A stretch of 64,000 nucleotides of DNA from Accumulibacter sp. Its GTDB lineage: Bacteria > Pseudomonadota > Gammaproteobacteria > Burkholderiales > Rhodocyclaceae. Where the stretch lies: the NCBI RefSeq assembly GCF_023806625.1, contig NZ_JAMTDX010000056.1, forward strand, positions 58,501 through 122,500, given 5' to 3'. Below the pieces are notes generated by a model that ran no database searches, was not told the origin of the DNA, and was given only the letters and a program-made list of their open reading frames with translations. This document shows positions 53,059 to 63,816 of the stretch, piece after piece. Numbering within the stretch: the stretch's first letter is position 1; the number at the start of each line of letters is the position of its first letter. Both the position numbers and the translations under genes were made by a program.

Positions 53059-54384
53059 CTACTTGACCGGCATTCCGGTCCCCTTGAAATTGGCCTTTTT
53101 CAGCAGGCTCTCGTACTGGTGTGACATCGCGTAGGCCTGGACCTGGGTCATGAAGTCCATGGTCACGACGACGATGATCAGCAGCGACGTGCCGCCGAAG
53201 TAGAAGGGCACATTCCACTTGAGGATCAGGAATTCAGGCAGCAGACAGACCACCGTGATGTACGCGGCGCCGACCAGCGTCAGCCGCATCAGGATCTTGT
53301 CGATGTAACGCGCCGTCTGCTCTCCAGGCCTGATGCCCGGCACGAAGGCGCCGCTGCGCTTGAGGTTGTCAGCCGTTTCCTTCGAGTTGAAGACCAGCGC
53401 CGTGTAGAAGAAACAGAAGAAGATGATCGCCGCAGCGTAGAGCATCACGTAGATCGGCTGGCCCGGCGACAGCGCCGCGGCAATGTCCTTGAGCCAGCGG
53501 ACCGATTCGCCAGATCCGAACCAGCCGGCGATCGTCGCCGGGAAGAGGATGATCGACGACGCGAAGATCGGCGGGATGACTCCCGACATGTTCAGCTTGA
53601 GCGGCAGATGCGAACTCTGCCCACCGTAGATCTTGTTGCCGACCTGGCGCTTGGCGTAGTTGACGAGAATCTTGCGCTGTCCGCGTTCGACGAAAACGAC
53701 GAAGGCGGTGACGAGGACGACGAGGACGCTGATCACCAGCGCGGTCAACGGGTGCATCGCCCCCGTGCGTACCAGCTCGAGCAGTCCACCGATGGCATTC
53801 GGCAGCCCAGCGGCGATGCCGGCGAAGATGATGATCGAAATGCCATTGCCCAGGCCCCGCTCGGTCACCTGCTCGCCGAGCCACATCAGGAACATCGTCC
53901 CGGTGACCAGCGTGGTCACCGTGACCAGCCGGAAAAGAATTCCGGGTTCGAGTACCAGCCCGGGTTGCGACTCGACGGCGATGGCGATCCCGATGCCCTG
54001 GAAGAAGGCGAGGAAGACGGTGCCGTAACGGGTGTACTGGGTGATCTTGCGCCGGCCCGCTTCGCCTTCCTTCTTCAGCGCCTCGAGCTGCGGACTCGCG
54101 TGGGTCATCAGCTGCATGATGATCGACGCCGAGATGTAGGGCATGATGCCGAGGGCGAAGATCGTGAAGCGCGACAGCGCGCCACCCGAGAACATGTTGA
54201 ACATGCCCAGGATTCCGCCCTGCTGCTTGTTGAACAGTTGGCTGAGCACCTGTGCGTCGATCCCGGGAACGGGGATGTGCGAACCGATCCGGTAGACCAC
54301 CAGCGCACCGAGCAGGAACCACAGGCGACGCTTCAGGTCACCGAATTTCCCGCCCTTGCCAAGAGTCGTTGCGCTCGCTACCAA
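53059..54384 (-). CDS. secY: SecY, protein translocase channel subunit
   Basis: A 441-residue polytopic membrane protein with ten hydrophobic segments. Start: [20 protein letters not shown]; helix 1 and the plug region with [28 protein letters not shown]; cytoplasmic loop [20 protein letters not shown] used for SecA and ribosome binding. It forms the SecYEG channel. Gene position between rplO and infA is the standard spc-operon order. Confidence 0.98.
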   Translation of the reverse strand: MVASATTLGKGGKFGDLKRRLWFLLGALVVYRIGSHIPVPGIDAQVLSQLFNKQQGGILGMFNMFSGGALSRFTIFALGIMPYISASIIMQLMTHASPQLEALKKEGEAGRRKITQYTRYGTVFLAFFQGIGIAIAVESQPGLVLEPGILFRLVTVTTLVTGTMFLMWLGEQVTERGLGNGISIIIFAGIAAGLPNAIGGLLELVRTGAMHPLTALVISVLVVLVTAFVVFVERGQRKILVNYAKRQVGNKIYGGQSSHLPLKLNMSGVIPPIFASSIILFPATIAGWFGSGESVRWLKDIAAALSPGQPIYVMLYAAAIIFFCFFYTALVFNSKETADNLKRSGAFVPGIRPGEQTARYIDKILMRLTLVGAAYITVVCLLPEFLILKWNVPFYFGGTSLLIIVVVTMDFMTQVQAYAMSHQYESLLKKANFKGTGMPVK

Positions 54385-54409
54385 GAAAGTATCCCCCAGC
54401 CGAACGTGT

Positions 54410-54844
54410 TCAGTCCGCGACGGTCCCGCCGGCCGCCTCGATCGCCGCGCGTGCCCCGGCGGTGGCGCGGACGCCGTTGAGGACGACCTTGCGCGAAATT
54501 TCGCCGGAAAGGACGACCTTCGCCGATAGCGCCTGCTGCGGAACGACCCCCGCCTGTTTGAGCACAGAGAGGTCGACTTCCTCGACCGGCAGCGCAGCCA
54601 GTTCCTCCAGGCGAACCTCGACGTTGCGCTCGTTGGTCAGCGACTTGAAGCCACGCTTCGGCAAGCGCCGCTGCAGTGGCATCTGCCCGCCCTCGAAGCC
54701 GACCTTCTGGAAGCCACCGGCGCGCGACTTCTGTCCCTTGTGGCCGCGACCACAGGTCTTGCCGAAGCCCGATCCGATACCGCGCCCGACGCGCTTGCGG
54801 TCGCAGCGTGCGCCCTTTGCCGGCGCCACGGTGTTGAGTTTCAT
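54410..54844 (-). CDS. rplO: Ribosomal protein L15
   Basis: A 144-residue L15 with the Gly-rich N-terminal extension ([20 protein letters not shown]) and [20 protein letters not shown] 54844 gives [11 protein letters not shown], the family start; an ATG four codons upstream would overlap rpmD. It binds 23S rRNA late in assembly. Confidence 0.97.
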   Translation of the reverse strand: MKLNTVAPAKGARCDRKRVGRGIGSGFGKTCGRGHKGQKSRAGGFQKVGFEGGQMPLQRRLPKRGFKSLTNERNVEVRLEELAALPVEEVDLSVLKQAGVVPQQALSAKVVLSGEISRKVVLNGVRATAGARAAIEAAGGTVAD

Positions 54845-54845
54845 C

Positions 54846-55028
54846 TCAGCCCTCACACTTGAGCAGGTACGAGACCTTGTTGATCATCCCCCGCACCGCC
54901 GGCGTGTCTTCGAGGACTGCGCTGCTCTGCAGACGACGCAGGCCAAGCCCGCGGACGGTCGCGCGATGCGACTGCTTCGTACCGATCAGGCTTCTGACCA
55001 GGGTCACCTTGACTGTCTTCTGGGCCAT
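54846..55028 (-). CDS. rpmD: Ribosomal protein L30
   Basis: A 60-residue L30: [20 protein letters not shown] and [20 protein letters not shown]. It is three bases after rpsE and one base before rplO, the usual spc order. Confidence 0.97.
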   Translation of the reverse strand: MAQKTVKVTLVRSLIGTKQSHRATVRGLGLRRLQSSAVLEDTPAVRGMINKVSYLLKCEG

Positions 55029-55031
55029 CTC

Positions 55032-55556
55032 TTACCCCATGATCTCTTCGACGGTCTTGCCGCGCTTGGCGGCGACCTCGGCCGGCGTGTTCATCGAGCG
55101 CAGGCCGTTGATCGTCGCACGGACGATGTTGTAGGGGTTCGTCGAACCGTGCGCCTTGGCCACGACGTTGCTCATCCCCATGACATCGAACACCGCGCGC
55201 ATCGCGCCACCGGCGATGATCCCGGTGCCTTCGGGCGCCGGTTGCATCATCACTCGCGACGCACCGTGACGGCCGATCACCGTGTGCTGGAGCGTTCCGC
55301 CGCGCAGGCTGACCTTGATCAGGTTGCGCCGCGCTTCTTCCATCGCCTTCTGCACGGCAACCGGCACCTCGCGGGACTTGCCCTTGCCCATGCCGATCCG
55401 CCCGTCGCCGTCACCGACGACGGTCAGCGCAGCGAAGCCAAGGATCCGACCGCCCTTGACGACCTTCGTGACGCGATTGATCGAGATCATCTTTTCGCGC
55501 ATCCCGTCGTCGGGCTTGTCGGCCTGCTGCGGTTTTCTGCTTTGCGGTTTAGCCAT
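55032..55556 (-). CDS. rpsE: Ribosomal protein S5
   Basis: A 174-residue S5: the S5 double-stranded RNA-binding domain begins [20 protein letters not shown], then [20 protein letters not shown], and the C-terminal domain has [20 protein letters not shown]. It takes part in decoding accuracy and mRNA unwinding at the entry tunnel. Confidence 0.98.
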   Translation of the reverse strand: MAKPQSRKPQQADKPDDGMREKMISINRVTKVVKGGRILGFAALTVVGDGDGRIGMGKGKSREVPVAVQKAMEEARRNLIKVSLRGGTLQHTVIGRHGASRVMMQPAPEGTGIIAGGAMRAVFDVMGMSNVVAKAHGSTNPYNIVRATINGLRSMNTPAEVAAKRGKTVEEIMG

Positions 55557-55584
55557 TGCTCACTCCCACTCCGATTCCCTGCGC

Positions 55585-55941
55585 TCAGAACTTGAGACCG
55601 GCCTCGCGCGCGGCCTCGGCGAGCGCTTTGACGCGCCCGTGGTATTGAAAGCCCGAACGATCGAACGCCACCTGCTCGATCCCTGCCTTCTTCGCCCGCT
55701 CGGCGATCAGCTGTCCGACGGCCCTGGCTGCGTCGACATTCCCGCCACTCGGCAGCGCCTTGCGCATGTCCGGTTCGAGCGACGAAGCCGCGGCGAGGAC
55801 CTTCGAGCCACACGGCGAGATCACCTGCGCGTAAATGTGACAATTGCTGCGATGCACAGAGAGCCTGATGCACTTCATTTCGGCGATCTTCGCCCGAGTC
55901 TTGCGGGCCCTGCGCACACGCGCTTCCTTCTTGACGTTCAT
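55585..55941 (-). CDS. rplR: Ribosomal protein L18
   Basis: A 118-residue L18: basic N-terminus [40 protein letters not shown] and C-terminal [20 protein letters not shown]. It binds 5S rRNA in the central protuberance. Confidence 0.98.
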   Translation of the reverse strand: MNVKKEARVRRARKTRAKIAEMKCIRLSVHRSNCHIYAQVISPCGSKVLAAASSLEPDMRKALPSGGNVDAARAVGQLIAERAKKAGIEQVAFDRSGFQYHGRVKALAEAAREAGLKF

Positions 55942-55951
55942 CTCGGCTCCC

Positions 55952-56488
55952 TTACTTCTTCTTCTTGGTTTCCTTGATCACGATCACTTCGTCAGCGTAA
56001 CGCACCCCTTTCCCCTTGTAAGGCTCGGGAGCACGATACGCGCGGACCTCGGCTGCGACCTGACCGACGAGTTGGCGATCGACGCCCTTGATCAGCACCT
56101 CGGTCTGGCTCGGGGTCTCGGCCTTGATCCCCGCTGGCAGCCTGTACGCGACCTGGTGTGAGAAACCCAGGCTGAGGTTCAGCATGCCGCCCTGCGCCTG
56201 GGCGCGATAGCCAACGCCGACGAGCGTCAGGCGACGTTCGAAGCCCTTGCTCACTCCGGTGACCATGTTCGCAACCACGGCGCGCATCGTTCCGGAAAGC
56301 GCGTTCGACAACGCGTGCCCGGCGACCGGGCGGCAGCGCAAGGCGCCGTCAGCCTGTTCGACGGTCACCGCCGGGCTGCCGGGTATTTCGAGTGCGCCGA
56401 GCGGCCCGCGGACCGAGATGCGCTCCGGCGAGACCTCTACGGTAACCCCCTGGGGGACGGCAATCGGGTTCTTAGCTACTCGGGACAT
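55952..56488 (-). CDS. rplF: Ribosomal protein L6
   Basis: A 178-residue L6: [40 protein letters not shown] and the C-terminal [20 protein letters not shown]. It lies near the factor-binding site of the 50S subunit. Normal length. Confidence 0.98.
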   Translation of the reverse strand: MSRVAKNPIAVPQGVTVEVSPERISVRGPLGALEIPGSPAVTVEQADGALRCRPVAGHALSNALSGTMRAVVANMVTGVSKGFERRLTLVGVGYRAQAQGGMLNLSLGFSHQVAYRLPAGIKAETPSQTEVLIKGVDRQLVGQVAAEVRAYRAPEPYKGKGVRYADEVIVIKETKKKK

Positions 56489-56497
56489 GCTTACCCC

Positions 56498-56893
56498 TTA
56501 CGCGACGATACACAGCACTTCGCCACCGACGTGGCTGGCCCGAGCCTTGCGGTCGGTCATCACGCCTCTCGGCGTGGACACGATCGCCACGCCGAGCCCG
56601 TTCATCACCTGCGGGATCTCGCCGGCGCCACGGTAGACGCGCAGGCCGGGCCGCGAAACGCGATCGATGCGCTCGATCACCGGCCGACCCGCGTAGTATT
56701 TCAAGCCAATTTCGAGCTGCGGCTTGCCCCCCTGAACGCTGACCGAGAAATCCTCGACGTAGCCTTCGTCCCTGAGCACTTGGGCGATGGCCACCTTGAC
56801 CTTCGACGACGGCATGACGACCGACGCCTTGCTGGCCATCTGGGCATTGCGGATGCGCGTCAGCATGTCGCTGATCGGGTCGCTCATACTCAT
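56498..56893 (-). CDS. rpsH: Ribosomal protein S8
   Basis: A 131-residue S8: [20 protein letters not shown] and the C-terminal [32 protein letters not shown] precedes the ATG at 56893; a second ATG two codons in is possible. S8 binds 16S rRNA helix 21 and, in enteric bacteria, represses the spc operon. Confidence 0.98.
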   Translation of the reverse strand: MSMSDPISDMLTRIRNAQMASKASVVMPSSKVKVAIAQVLRDEGYVEDFSVSVQGGKPQLEIGLKYYAGRPVIERIDRVSRPGLRVYRGAGEIPQVMNGLGVAIVSTPRGVMTDRKARASHVGGEVLCIVA

Positions 56894-56908
56894 CTCGTTC
56901 CCTCCTGG

Positions 56909-57214
56909 CTACCAGCTGGCCTTGATCATTCCGGGGACCTCGCCGTGCATCACGAAGTCGCGCAGCTTTCCTCGACCGAGACCGAACTTGCGGAAGACAC
57001 CACGGGGACGGCCAGTGAGCGCGCAGCGGTTGCGCAGCCTCACCGGGCTGGAGTTGCGCGGCAGCGCCTGGATCTTGAGTCGTGCTTCGTAGCGGTCTTC
57101 GATCGACCGACTCTGGTCATCGATGACCGCGATCAGCTCGGCACGCTTCCGGGCATACTTCTGAACAGTTTTTCGCCGCTTTTCACCGCGGTTGATCACA
57201 GCGAGTTTCGCCAT
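56909..57214 (-). CDS. rpsN: Ribosomal protein S14
   Basis: A 101-residue S14 of the long, zinc-free type: [20 protein letters not shown], then [20 protein letters not shown] and [20 protein letters not shown]. The CxxC pairs of the short zinc form are absent. Confidence 0.98.
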   Translation of the reverse strand: MAKLAVINRGEKRRKTVQKYARKRAELIAVIDDQSRSIEDRYEARLKIQALPRNSSPVRLRNRCALTGRPRGVFRKFGLGRGKLRDFVMHGEVPGMIKASW

Positions 57215-57220
57215 TTCGTC

Positions 57221-57760
57221 TCAGTTCCTGAAAGGGAATTTGAACGCGCGCAGCAGGGCACGAGCTTCTTCGTCCGTCTTTGCCGTCGTCGTGACGCTGA
57301 TGTTCATGCCGCGCAGGGCGTCGATCTTGTCGTACTCGATTTCCGGGAAGATGATCTGCTCCCTGAGCCCGAGGCTGTAATTGCCGCGACCGTCGAAGCC
57401 CTTGCCCGAAATTCCGCGGAAATCGCGTACCCGCGGCAGGGCAACGGTGACCAGCCGATCGATGAACTCGAACATCCGCGGACCACGCAGCGTCACCTTG
57501 CAGCCGATCGCGTAGCCGGTACGGATCTTGAAACCGGCGATCGACTTGCGCGCCTTGGTGATCACCGGCTTCTGTCCCGAGATCCGGCCGAGGTCGCTGA
57601 CCGCGTTGTCGAGAATCTTCTTGTCGGCGACGGCTTCGCCGACGCCCATGTTCAGGGTGACCTTGGTGATCCTCGGCACTTCCATCCTCGACTTGTAGCC
57701 GAATTGCCTGGTCAGATCGGGAACAACCGTCGTCTTGTAGTAGTCAAGCAAACGCGCCAT
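57221..57760 (-). CDS. rplE: Ribosomal protein L5
   Basis: A 179-residue L5: [40 protein letters not shown] and [20 protein letters not shown]. It binds 5S rRNA and the P-site tRNA elbow. Confidence 0.98.
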   Translation of the reverse strand: MARLLDYYKTTVVPDLTRQFGYKSRMEVPRITKVTLNMGVGEAVADKKILDNAVSDLGRISGQKPVITKARKSIAGFKIRTGYAIGCKVTLRGPRMFEFIDRLVTVALPRVRDFRGISGKGFDGRGNYSLGLREQIIFPEIEYDKIDALRGMNISVTTTAKTDEEARALLRAFKFPFRN

Positions 57761-57769
57761 GGCTGCTCC

Positions 57770-58087
57770 TTAGCCCCCCAACACTTCGCCGTTCGACTTG
57801 AAGAAGCGGACCTTCGTGCCGTCATCGAGCGTCCTGAAGCCGACGCGGTCGGCCTTTTTCGTCACCGGGTTGTAGAGTGCGACATTCGATACGTGCAGCG
57901 GCATCTCCTTCTCGATGATGCCACCCACCTGTCCCTTGACCGGATTCGGCTTGACGTGCTTCTTGACGCGATTGACGCCTTCGACGACCACGTGCTCGTC
58001 GTCCGCGCGACGCAGGATGGTCCCGCGCTTGCCCTTGTCCTTCCCGGCAATGACGACGACGTCGTCGCCCTTACGAATCTTTTCCAT
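57770..58087 (-). CDS. rplX: Ribosomal protein L24
   Basis: A 105-residue L24 with the KOW motif in [20 protein letters not shown], followed by [23 protein letters not shown] 58087 is the family start; the frame is open further upstream over rplN but that is not coding. L24 initiates assembly of the 50S subunit. Confidence 0.97.
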   Translation of the reverse strand: MEKIRKGDDVVVIAGKDKGKRGTILRRADDEHVVVEGVNRVKKHVKPNPVKGQVGGIIEKEMPLHVSNVALYNPVTKKADRVGFRTLDDGTKVRFFKSNGEVLGG

Positions 58088-58095
58088 GACCTTCC

Positions 58096-58464
58096 TTAGA
58101 GCACCTCGGGCGCCAGAGAGACGATCTTCATGAAGCGGTCGCCGCGCAGTTCCCGGGTGACCGGTCCGAAAATCCGAGTACCCAACGGCTCGAGCTTGTT
58201 GCTCAGCAGCACTGCGGCGTTGTGGTCGAAACGGACCAGCGAACCGTCGCCACGCCGCACACCCTTCGCCGTCCGCACGACGACCGCGTTGTAAACGTCG
58301 CCCTTCTTGACGCGTCCGCGCGGCGCGGCGTCCTTCACGCTGACCTTGATGATGTCGCCGATGCCGGCGTAGCGCCGTTTGGATCCACCCAACACCTTGA
58401 TGCACATCAGCGAACGGGCGCCGGTGTTGTCGGCGACGTCGAGAAGCGTCTGGACCTGAATCAT
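58096..58464 (-). CDS. rplN: Ribosomal protein L14
   Basis: A 122-residue L14: [36 protein letters not shown] and [20 protein letters not shown]. It opens the spc operon; a promoter candidate lies 100 bases upstream. Confidence 0.98.
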   Translation of the reverse strand: MIQVQTLLDVADNTGARSLMCIKVLGGSKRRYAGIGDIIKVSVKDAAPRGRVKKGDVYNAVVVRTAKGVRRGDGSLVRFDHNAAVLLSNKLEPLGTRIFGPVTRELRGDRFMKIVSLAPEVL

Positions 58465-58563
58465 CTGTCACTCCAACTTGGCCCGCACCGGCGGTCAGTC
58501 TTGGAACCCGCGAGGGGGAGAACCGCCCGGACTGCCGGGCAGCCGCGCGTGGGAAAACGTGCG

Positions 58564-58591
58564 ATTATAAACGAAGCCGCACGAAAGACAA
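58564..58591 (-). promoter_or_regulatory. Promoter candidate of the spc operon
   Basis: On the minus strand TTGTCT (58591-58586), then 16 bases, then TATAAT (58569-58564), in the 131-base gap between rpsQ and rplN. A short hairpin gcccgg/ccgggc follows at about 58527-58542, before the rplN ribosome site. This would separate the S10 and spc operons, as in enteric bacteria. Confidence 0.65.
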
Positions 58592-58595
58592 GAGG

Positions 58596-58865
58596 CTAAA
58601 TGGCGACCGCCTTCTCCACAAGCTTGCTGACGACCCAGGACTTGGTCTTGGACATCGGTCGGGCCTCCTGGATTTCGACGACGTCGCCGAGTTTCGCCTG
58701 GTTGCCCTCGTTGTGCGCGTGATACTTGCTCGAGCGGACGATGATCTTGTCGTACATCGGGTGCCTGACCCGCCGCTCGACGAGCACGGTGACCGTCTTG
58801 TCCATCCGGTCGCTGACCACGCGCCCGATCAGGGTGCGCTTGTTGGCGATGATCTCGTCGCTCAT
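58596..58865 (-). CDS. rpsQ: Ribosomal protein S17
   Basis: An 89-residue OB-fold S17: [40 protein letters not shown] and [18 protein letters not shown]. The start overlaps the rpmC stop by four bases. It is the last gene of the S10 operon. Confidence 0.98.
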   Translation of the reverse strand: MSDEIIANKRTLIGRVVSDRMDKTVTVLVERRVRHPMYDKIIVRSSKYHAHNEGNQAKLGDVVEIQEARPMSKTKSWVVSKLVEKAVAI

Positions 58866-59056
58866 TTCTCGACTGCCTTTTCACGGAGAAGCGTACGTAC
58901 GCGCGCGATCTGGCGGCGCACCTTGCCCATCTGACTGGTGTTGGTCAACTGCTGGGTGGCCAGTTGCATGCGCAACCCGAAATGCGCCTTCAACAGATCG
59001 AGCAACTCCTGGTTGAGCTCGTCAACGCTCTTTGCTCTCAGCTCACTGACTTTCAT
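58862..59056 (-). CDS. rpmC: Ribosomal protein L29
   Basis: A 64-residue helical L29: [40 protein letters not shown] and [12 protein letters not shown]. It sits by the polypeptide exit tunnel. Two bases separate it from rplP. Confidence 0.98.
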   Translation of the reverse strand: MKVSELRAKSVDELNQELLDLLKAHFGLRMQLATQQLTNTSQMGKVRRQIARVRTLLREKAVEK

Positions 59057-59058
59057 GT

Positions 59059-59472
59059 CTATCCCACCATCCGGGTAACGAACACGGTCGGAATCGGCAA
59101 CTTGGCAGCGGCCAGCGCGAAAGCCTCCCGCGCCAGACCTTCGTGGACGCCGTCCATCTCGTAGAGCACCTTGCCCGGCTTGATCTCGGCGACGTAGTAC
59201 TCGGGGCTGCCCTTGCCGCTCCCCATGCGCACCTCGGCCGGCTTCTTCGAGATCGGCTTGTCGGGGAAGATACGGATCCAGATCCGGCCGCCACGCTTGA
59301 TGTGCCGCGTCATTGCGCGCCTGGCCGCCTCGATCTGGCGAGCCGTCAGCCGGCCCCGACCGATTGCCTTCAGCCCGTAGTCACCGAAGCTGACCTTTGC
59401 ACCGCAGGTCGCAAGGCCGGTGTTACGGCCCTTTTGCTCCTTGCGGTATTTTCTTCTAGCTGGCTGCAGCAT
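59059..59472 (-). CDS. rplP: Ribosomal protein L16
   Basis: A 137-residue L16: [40 protein letters not shown] and [20 protein letters not shown]. It lies near the A-site tRNA. Its start is 17 bases inside the 3' end of rpsC. Confidence 0.98.
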   Translation of the reverse strand: MLQPARRKYRKEQKGRNTGLATCGAKVSFGDYGLKAIGRGRLTARQIEAARRAMTRHIKRGGRIWIRIFPDKPISKKPAEVRMGSGKGSPEYYVAEIKPGKVLYEMDGVHEGLAREAFALAAAKLPIPTVFVTRMVG

Positions 59473-60310
59473 CTGTCGTTCCTGCCTTTCTGACTCGTTT
59501 CACGCCCCCCCTGACCTCGCCGGCAGCGCCCTCGGGCTTGGCGCTCTCCTCGGCGCCCTCAGCTCGTGGCTTCGCGGAGCGCGCGGGCCGTTCGCCGGGA
59601 TCGCCCGGACGCGGGCCCCGCCTCGGCCTGCGCAACTGCTCCTCGGCGACCGTCTCCGTCGATGCCGTCGGCTGCTCGTGGCGATTGAGGATCTCGCCCT
59701 TGAACACCCACACCTTGACGCCGATCAACCCGTAAGTGGTCAGCGCCTCGGAGGTCGCGTAGTCGATGTCGGCGCGCAGGGTGTGCAGCGGGACCCGTCC
59801 TTCCCGGTACCATTCGCGGCGCGCGATCTCGGCTCCGTTCAGCCGGCCCGAACTCATGATCTTGATGCCCTGTGCGCCGAGCCGCATCGCGTTCTGCATC
59901 GCCCGCTTCATCGCGCGCCGGAACATGATCCGCTTCTCGAGCTGCTGGGTGATCGAATCGGCGATCAGTTGCGCATCGAGTTCCGGCTTCCTGATCTCCT
60001 CGATGCTCACGTGCACCGGGACGCCCATGATCTTCTGCAGCGCCGCGCGAAGGTTCTCGATCTCCTCTCCCTTCTTGCCGATCACCACCCCCGGCCTGGC
60101 CGAAAACACGGTGACCCGGGCGTTCTTGGCCGGACGCTCGATCAGAATCCGTCCCACCGACGCGTGCTTGAGCTTTTTTCTCAGGTACTCGCGGACGCGA
60201 ACGTCCTCGTTGAGCATGCCGGCGAATTCCCGGTTGCCGGCGTACCACCTCGAAGACCAGTCACGCGTCACCGCCAGGCGAAAGCCAGCCGGATGAATCT
60301 TCTGTCCCAT
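59456..60310 (-). CDS. rpsC: Ribosomal protein S3 with long C-terminal tail
   Basis: A 284-residue S3. The KH domain holds [20 protein letters not shown] and the C-terminal domain [20 protein letters not shown]. The last 65 residues are a low-complexity tail rich in Arg, Pro, Glu and Ala ([20 protein letters not shown]), about 50 residues longer than in E. coli; similar tails are known in betaproteobacteria. It overlaps rplP by 17 bases. Confidence 0.97.
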   Translation of the reverse strand: MGQKIHPAGFRLAVTRDWSSRWYAGNREFAGMLNEDVRVREYLRKKLKHASVGRILIERPAKNARVTVFSARPGVVIGKKGEEIENLRAALQKIMGVPVHVSIEEIRKPELDAQLIADSITQQLEKRIMFRRAMKRAMQNAMRLGAQGIKIMSSGRLNGAEIARREWYREGRVPLHTLRADIDYATSEALTTYGLIGVKVWVFKGEILNRHEQPTASTETVAEEQLRRPRRGPRPGDPGERPARSAKPRAEGAEESAKPEGAAGEVRGGVKRVRKAGTTDAAAS

Positions 60311-60319
60311 TGTCGTTCC

Positions 60320-60649
60320 TCAGTTGCCGACGGTCACGAAGACGTGGCAGGTCGGCTTGACGATCCGGTTTCCGCGCCCTTTCGCGCGTGCGGTGAAACG
60401 CCTGAGCACCGTGCCCTTCTCCACGCAGATGCTCCTGACCTTGAGCTCGTCGATGTCTGCGGCATCGTTGTGTTCGGCGTTGGCGATCGCCGACTCGAGC
60501 ACCTTCTTGATGATCGACGCACCTTTCTTCGGGCTGAACGTCAGGATGTTCAGCGCCTTGTCGACCGGCAGACCGCGAATCTGATCGGCCACCAAGCGGC
60601 CCTTCTGGCTCGAAAGCCGGACGCCGCGCAAAACCGCACGAGTTTCCAT
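60320..60649 (-). CDS. rplV: Ribosomal protein L22
   Basis: A 109-residue L22: [40 protein letters not shown] and the loop [20 protein letters not shown] that lines the exit tunnel, where macrolide-resistance changes occur in other bacteria. Confidence 0.98.
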   Translation of the reverse strand: METRAVLRGVRLSSQKGRLVADQIRGLPVDKALNILTFSPKKGASIIKKVLESAIANAEHNDAADIDELKVRSICVEKGTVLRRFTARAKGRGNRIVKPTCHVFVTVGN

Positions 60650-60659
60650 TTCGACTCCC

Positions 60660-60935
60660 CTACTTCCTGGCCTTCTTGCCAGAGGTGTGCCCCTTGAAGG
60701 TACGGGTCAGCGAGAACTCGCCAAGTTTGTGCCCTACCATGTTCTCGGTGACGTAAACGGGAATGTGCTGCTTGCCGTTATGCACCGCGATCGTCAGTCC
60801 AACGAAATCGGGGAGCACCGTCGACCGGCGTGACCAAGTCTTGATCGGGCGTTTGTCACCGGTCGCACGGACCACGCTGACCTTCTTGATCAGATGGGCA
60901 TCCGCGAAGGGCCCCTTCTTGATGGAACGTCCCAT
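60660..60935 (-). CDS. rpsS: Ribosomal protein S19
   Basis: A 91-residue S19: [40 protein letters not shown] and [20 protein letters not shown]. It forms the 30S head with S13. Confidence 0.98.
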   Translation of the reverse strand: MGRSIKKGPFADAHLIKKVSVVRATGDKRPIKTWSRRSTVLPDFVGLTIAVHNGKQHIPVYVTENMVGHKLGEFSLTRTFKGHTSGKKARK

Positions 60936-60948
60936 GCTTTCCTATTCC

Positions 60949-61776
60949 TTAGCGTTTTTGACGGCGCTGCACGATCATCGAACTCGTGCGCTTGTTGCGA
61001 CGCGTGCGATAGCCCTTGGTCTGCGTGCCCCACGGGCTGACCGGATGCATGCCCGATGCGGTCTTGCCTTCTCCACCTCCGTGGGGATGGTCGATCGGGT
61101 TCATCGCCACGCCCCTGACCGTCGGACGGATTCCGCGCCAGCGATTGCCGCCAGCCTTGCCAATCGAGCGCAGGCTGTGCTCCTCGTTACCGACTTCACC
61201 GATCGTCGCTCGACACTCGACATGAACTCGCCGGATCTCGCCCGAGCGCAGCCGCAACTGGGCATGGACGCCTTCCCTGGCCAGCAGTTGAACCGACGTA
61301 CCAGCCGAGCGCGCGAGTTGCGCGCCTTTTCCGGGAACCATTTCGACGCAGTGCAGCGTCGTACCCACCGGGATATTCCTGATCGGCAGAGCGTTGCCGA
61401 CCTTGATCGGAGCCTCGGAGCCGCTCGACACCTGCTGCCCGACGGTCAGCCCTTTCGGTGCAATGATGTAGCGGCGTTCGCCGTCCGCGTAGCAGAGCAG
61501 GGCGATGTTCGCCGTACGGTTCGGATCGTACTCGAGCCGCTCGACCTTGGCCGGGACGCCGTCCTTGTTGCGCTTGAAGTCGACCAGCCGGTAGTGCTGC
61601 TTGTGCCCGCCGCCCTTGTGCCGGGTCGTCACGTGGCCTTCGTTGTTGCGACCCGCACGTTTCGATTGCGGCTCGACGAGGCTGGCCAGCGGCCGCCCCT
61701 TGTGGAGATTGGGATTGACGACGCGGACGACTGCGCGGCGACCTGGCGAGGTCGGCTTGACCTTGACGAGAGCCAT
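60949..61776 (-). CDS. rplB: Ribosomal protein L2
   Basis: A 275-residue L2: [30 protein letters not shown]-like [18 protein letters not shown], and the peptidyl-transferase-proximal [20 protein letters not shown] with the conserved His. It starts at the last base of the rplW stop (TGATG). Confidence 0.98.
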   Translation of the reverse strand: MALVKVKPTSPGRRAVVRVVNPNLHKGRPLASLVEPQSKRAGRNNEGHVTTRHKGGGHKQHYRLVDFKRNKDGVPAKVERLEYDPNRTANIALLCYADGERRYIIAPKGLTVGQQVSSGSEAPIKVGNALPIRNIPVGTTLHCVEMVPGKGAQLARSAGTSVQLLAREGVHAQLRLRSGEIRRVHVECRATIGEVGNEEHSLRSIGKAGGNRWRGIRPTVRGVAMNPIDHPHGGGEGKTASGMHPVSPWGTQTKGYRTRRNKRTSSMIVQRRQKR

Positions 61777-62078
61777 CAGGCTGCCCCCCCATCGACGAAG
61801 TTGATCTCCTGGCCGGGCTTGAGGCAGACATAAGCCTTCTTCCAGTTGTTTCGCCGCCCCGTCAACCGACCGAAGCGCTTCTTCTTGCCCTTCACGTTGG
61901 CCACCTTGACCGACTCGACCGACACCTTGAAGAGCATTTCGACGGCGCCCTTGATCTCGGGCTTGGTCGCATCGGGCAGCACACGGAAGACCACCTGCTC
62001 GTGCCTGTCGGCAACGAAGGTCGCTTTCTCCGAGATTTGCGGGGCCAGCAGGATCTGCATCAGACGTTGCGGGTTCAT
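61776..62078 (-). CDS. rplW: Ribosomal protein L23
   Basis: A 100-residue L23: [40 protein letters not shown] and [18 protein letters not shown]. It is the docking site at the tunnel exit for trigger factor and SRP. Start overlaps rplD stop (ATGA). Confidence 0.98.
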   Translation of the reverse strand: MNPQRLMQILLAPQISEKATFVADRHEQVVFRVLPDATKPEIKGAVEMLFKVSVESVKVANVKGKKKRFGRLTGRRNNWKKAYVCLKPGQEINFVDGGAA

Positions 62079-62695
62079 GCCAGGACCTCCTCCAACTTGG
62101 CCACTGCGGCGCGGGTCATCAGCACGCGGTCGAAACGCAGCAGCGACACGGGGTCCGCCTGGTGCACCTCGACGACCAGGACATGCGGAAGATTGCGGGA
62201 CGCCAGCAGGACGTTCTCGTCCAGCTCGTCGGTGATCACCAGCACCGAGTCGTAACCCATGTTCCTGATCTTGGCGGCAAACAGTCTGGTCTTCGGCGCG
62301 TCGATCGACAGATTGTCGACCACCGCGAGGCGGTCTTCACGGGCGAGTTGCGAGAGGATAGAAGCGAGACCGGCCCGGTACATCTTCCTGTTGAGCTTCT
62401 GCCCGAAGTTCTCGGTCGGCGAGTTCGGAAAAACCCGACCGCCGCCTCGCCAGATGGGCGACGAAGACATGCCCGCGCGCGCGCGGCCAGTTCCCTTCTG
62501 CCGCCAGGGCTTTTTCGTGGTGTGGCGGACGTCGTGGCGATCCTTCTGGGCGCGATCAGCGCTGCGCGCGTTCGCCTGATAGGCGACGAGAACCTGATGG
62601 ATCAGCGCCTCGTTGTATTCGCGTCCGAAGAGGACGTCGGAGGCTTCGATGCGGCTCGATTCCTGGCCGTTTTCATTGATCAGCTTGAGTTCCAT
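62075..62695 (-). CDS. rplD: Ribosomal protein L4
   Basis: A 206-residue L4: [20 protein letters not shown], the tunnel loop [20 protein letters not shown] and [21 protein letters not shown]4 is an autogenous regulator of the S10 operon in enteric bacteria; here a hairpin followed by T residues lies just upstream of rplC. Confidence 0.98.
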   Translation of the reverse strand: MELKLINENGQESSRIEASDVLFGREYNEALIHQVLVAYQANARSADRAQKDRHDVRHTTKKPWRQKGTGRARAGMSSSPIWRGGGRVFPNSPTENFGQKLNRKMYRAGLASILSQLAREDRLAVVDNLSIDAPKTRLFAAKIRNMGYDSVLVITDELDENVLLASRNLPHVLVVEVHQADPVSLLRFDRVLMTRAAVAKLEEVLA

Positions 62696-63340
62696 TTACG
62701 CCCCCGCCTTGACCGCCGGACGCACGATCACGTCGCCGCCCTTGGACCCGGGGACTGCGCCCTTGACCAGGAGCAGTTGGCGGTCGACATCGACGCGGAC
62801 GATCTCGAGGTTCTGCTGGGTACGCCTGACCGCGCCCATGTGCCCGGACATCTTCTTGCCCGGAAACACCCGACCCGGATCCTGAGCCATGCCGGTCGAG
62901 CCCGGAGCCTTGTGCGAGACCGAGTTGCCGTGCGCGGCTCCCTGCGAGCTGAAGTTGTGCCGCTTGATCGAACCCGCGAAGCCCTTGCCGATCGTCTGGC
63001 CAGTGACGTCCACCTTCTGGCCGACATTGAACATCGTGACGCTCAGGCGTTCACCGGGCTGCACGGCGCTCAACTCTTCGCTGGACAGGGGGAATTCCCT
63101 GAGCACCCGACCGGGCTCGACCGCCGCCTTGGCGAGGTGACCAGCCAGGGGCTTGTTCACACGCGAAGGCCGCCGGCGACCGAAGGCCACCTGGACTGCC
63201 GAGTATCCGTCCTTTGCGGTTGTCTTTATCTGGGCGACCCGATTGTCCGACACGTCGAGCACCGTTACCGGGACGCTGAGACCGTCGTCAGTAAAGATGC
63301 GGGTCATGCCGACCTTGCGCCCGACAAGGCCTAGAGTCAT
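62696..63340 (-). CDS. rplC: Ribosomal protein L3
   Basis: A 214-residue L3: [40 protein letters not shown] and [20 protein letters not shown]. It contacts the peptidyl-transferase centre. One base separates its stop from the rplD start. Confidence 0.98.
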   Translation of the reverse strand: MTLGLVGRKVGMTRIFTDDGLSVPVTVLDVSDNRVAQIKTTAKDGYSAVQVAFGRRRPSRVNKPLAGHLAKAAVEPGRVLREFPLSSEELSAVQPGERLSVTMFNVGQKVDVTGQTIGKGFAGSIKRHNFSSQGAAHGNSVSHKAPGSTGMAQDPGRVFPGKKMSGHMGAVRRTQQNLEIVRVDVDRQLLLVKGAVPGSKGGDVIVRPAVKAGA

Positions 63341-63384
63341 GCTTATTCTCCTCTGTCCGGCTGCGATTGGCCGGCGAGCGCTGC

Positions 63385-63417
63385 AAAAAACGGGCAGCGT
63401 ACGACCCCGGCTGCCCG
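63385..63417 (-). terminator. Terminator or attenuator between rpsJ and rplC
   Basis: On the minus strand CGGGCAGC (63417-63410) and GCTGCCCG (63398-63391) form an 8-bp stem with an 11-base loop, directly followed by TTTTTT (63390-63385). This is a textbook intrinsic terminator inside the S10 operon, so some readthrough or control must exist. Confidence 0.75.
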
Positions 63418-63430
63418 ACGAAAGGCGGCG

Positions 63431-63460
63431 ATTATAGCCGCACCCGGAGTGTTACTGCAA
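63431..63460 (-). promoter_or_regulatory. Promoter candidate upstream of rplC
   Basis: TATAAT on the minus strand (63436-63431), with TTGCAG (63460-63455) 18 bases upstream inside the end of rpsJ. Transcription would begin about ten bases before the hairpin. Confidence 0.5.
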
Positions 63461-63763
63461 CTTTATTTCCACGTCGACGCCCGCGGGCAGATCGAGTTTC
63501 ATCAGCGCATCGACCGTCTTGTCGGTCGGATCGATGATGTCCATCAGGCGCAGGTGCGTGCGAATCTCGAACTGGTCGCGCGAGATCTTGTCCACGTGCG
63601 GAGAACGCAGGATGTCGAAGCGCTGGATCCGGGTCGGCAAGGGGACCGGGCCACGGACCACCGCGCCAGTGCGTTTCGCGGTATCGACGATCTGCTGCGC
63701 CGACTGATCGATCAGGCGATAGTCGAAGGCTTTCAGGCGGATTCGGATTTTCTGGTTTTGCAT
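63452..63763 (-). CDS. rpsJ: Ribosomal protein S10
   Basis: A 103-residue S10: [40 protein letters not shown] and [21 protein letters not shown]10 also serves in NusB-NusG antitermination in other bacteria. It lies 53 bases after tuf. Confidence 0.98.
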   Translation of the reverse strand: MQNQKIRIRLKAFDYRLIDQSAQQIVDTAKRTGAVVRGPVPLPTRIQRFDILRSPHVDKISRDQFEIRTHLRLMDIIDPTDKTVDALMKLDLPAGVDVEIKLQ

Positions 63764-63816
63764 GTCTCATTCCAAAGAGCGATCGGCAGAGCGCTGCTCC
63801 ACCGGGTTATCCGGAA

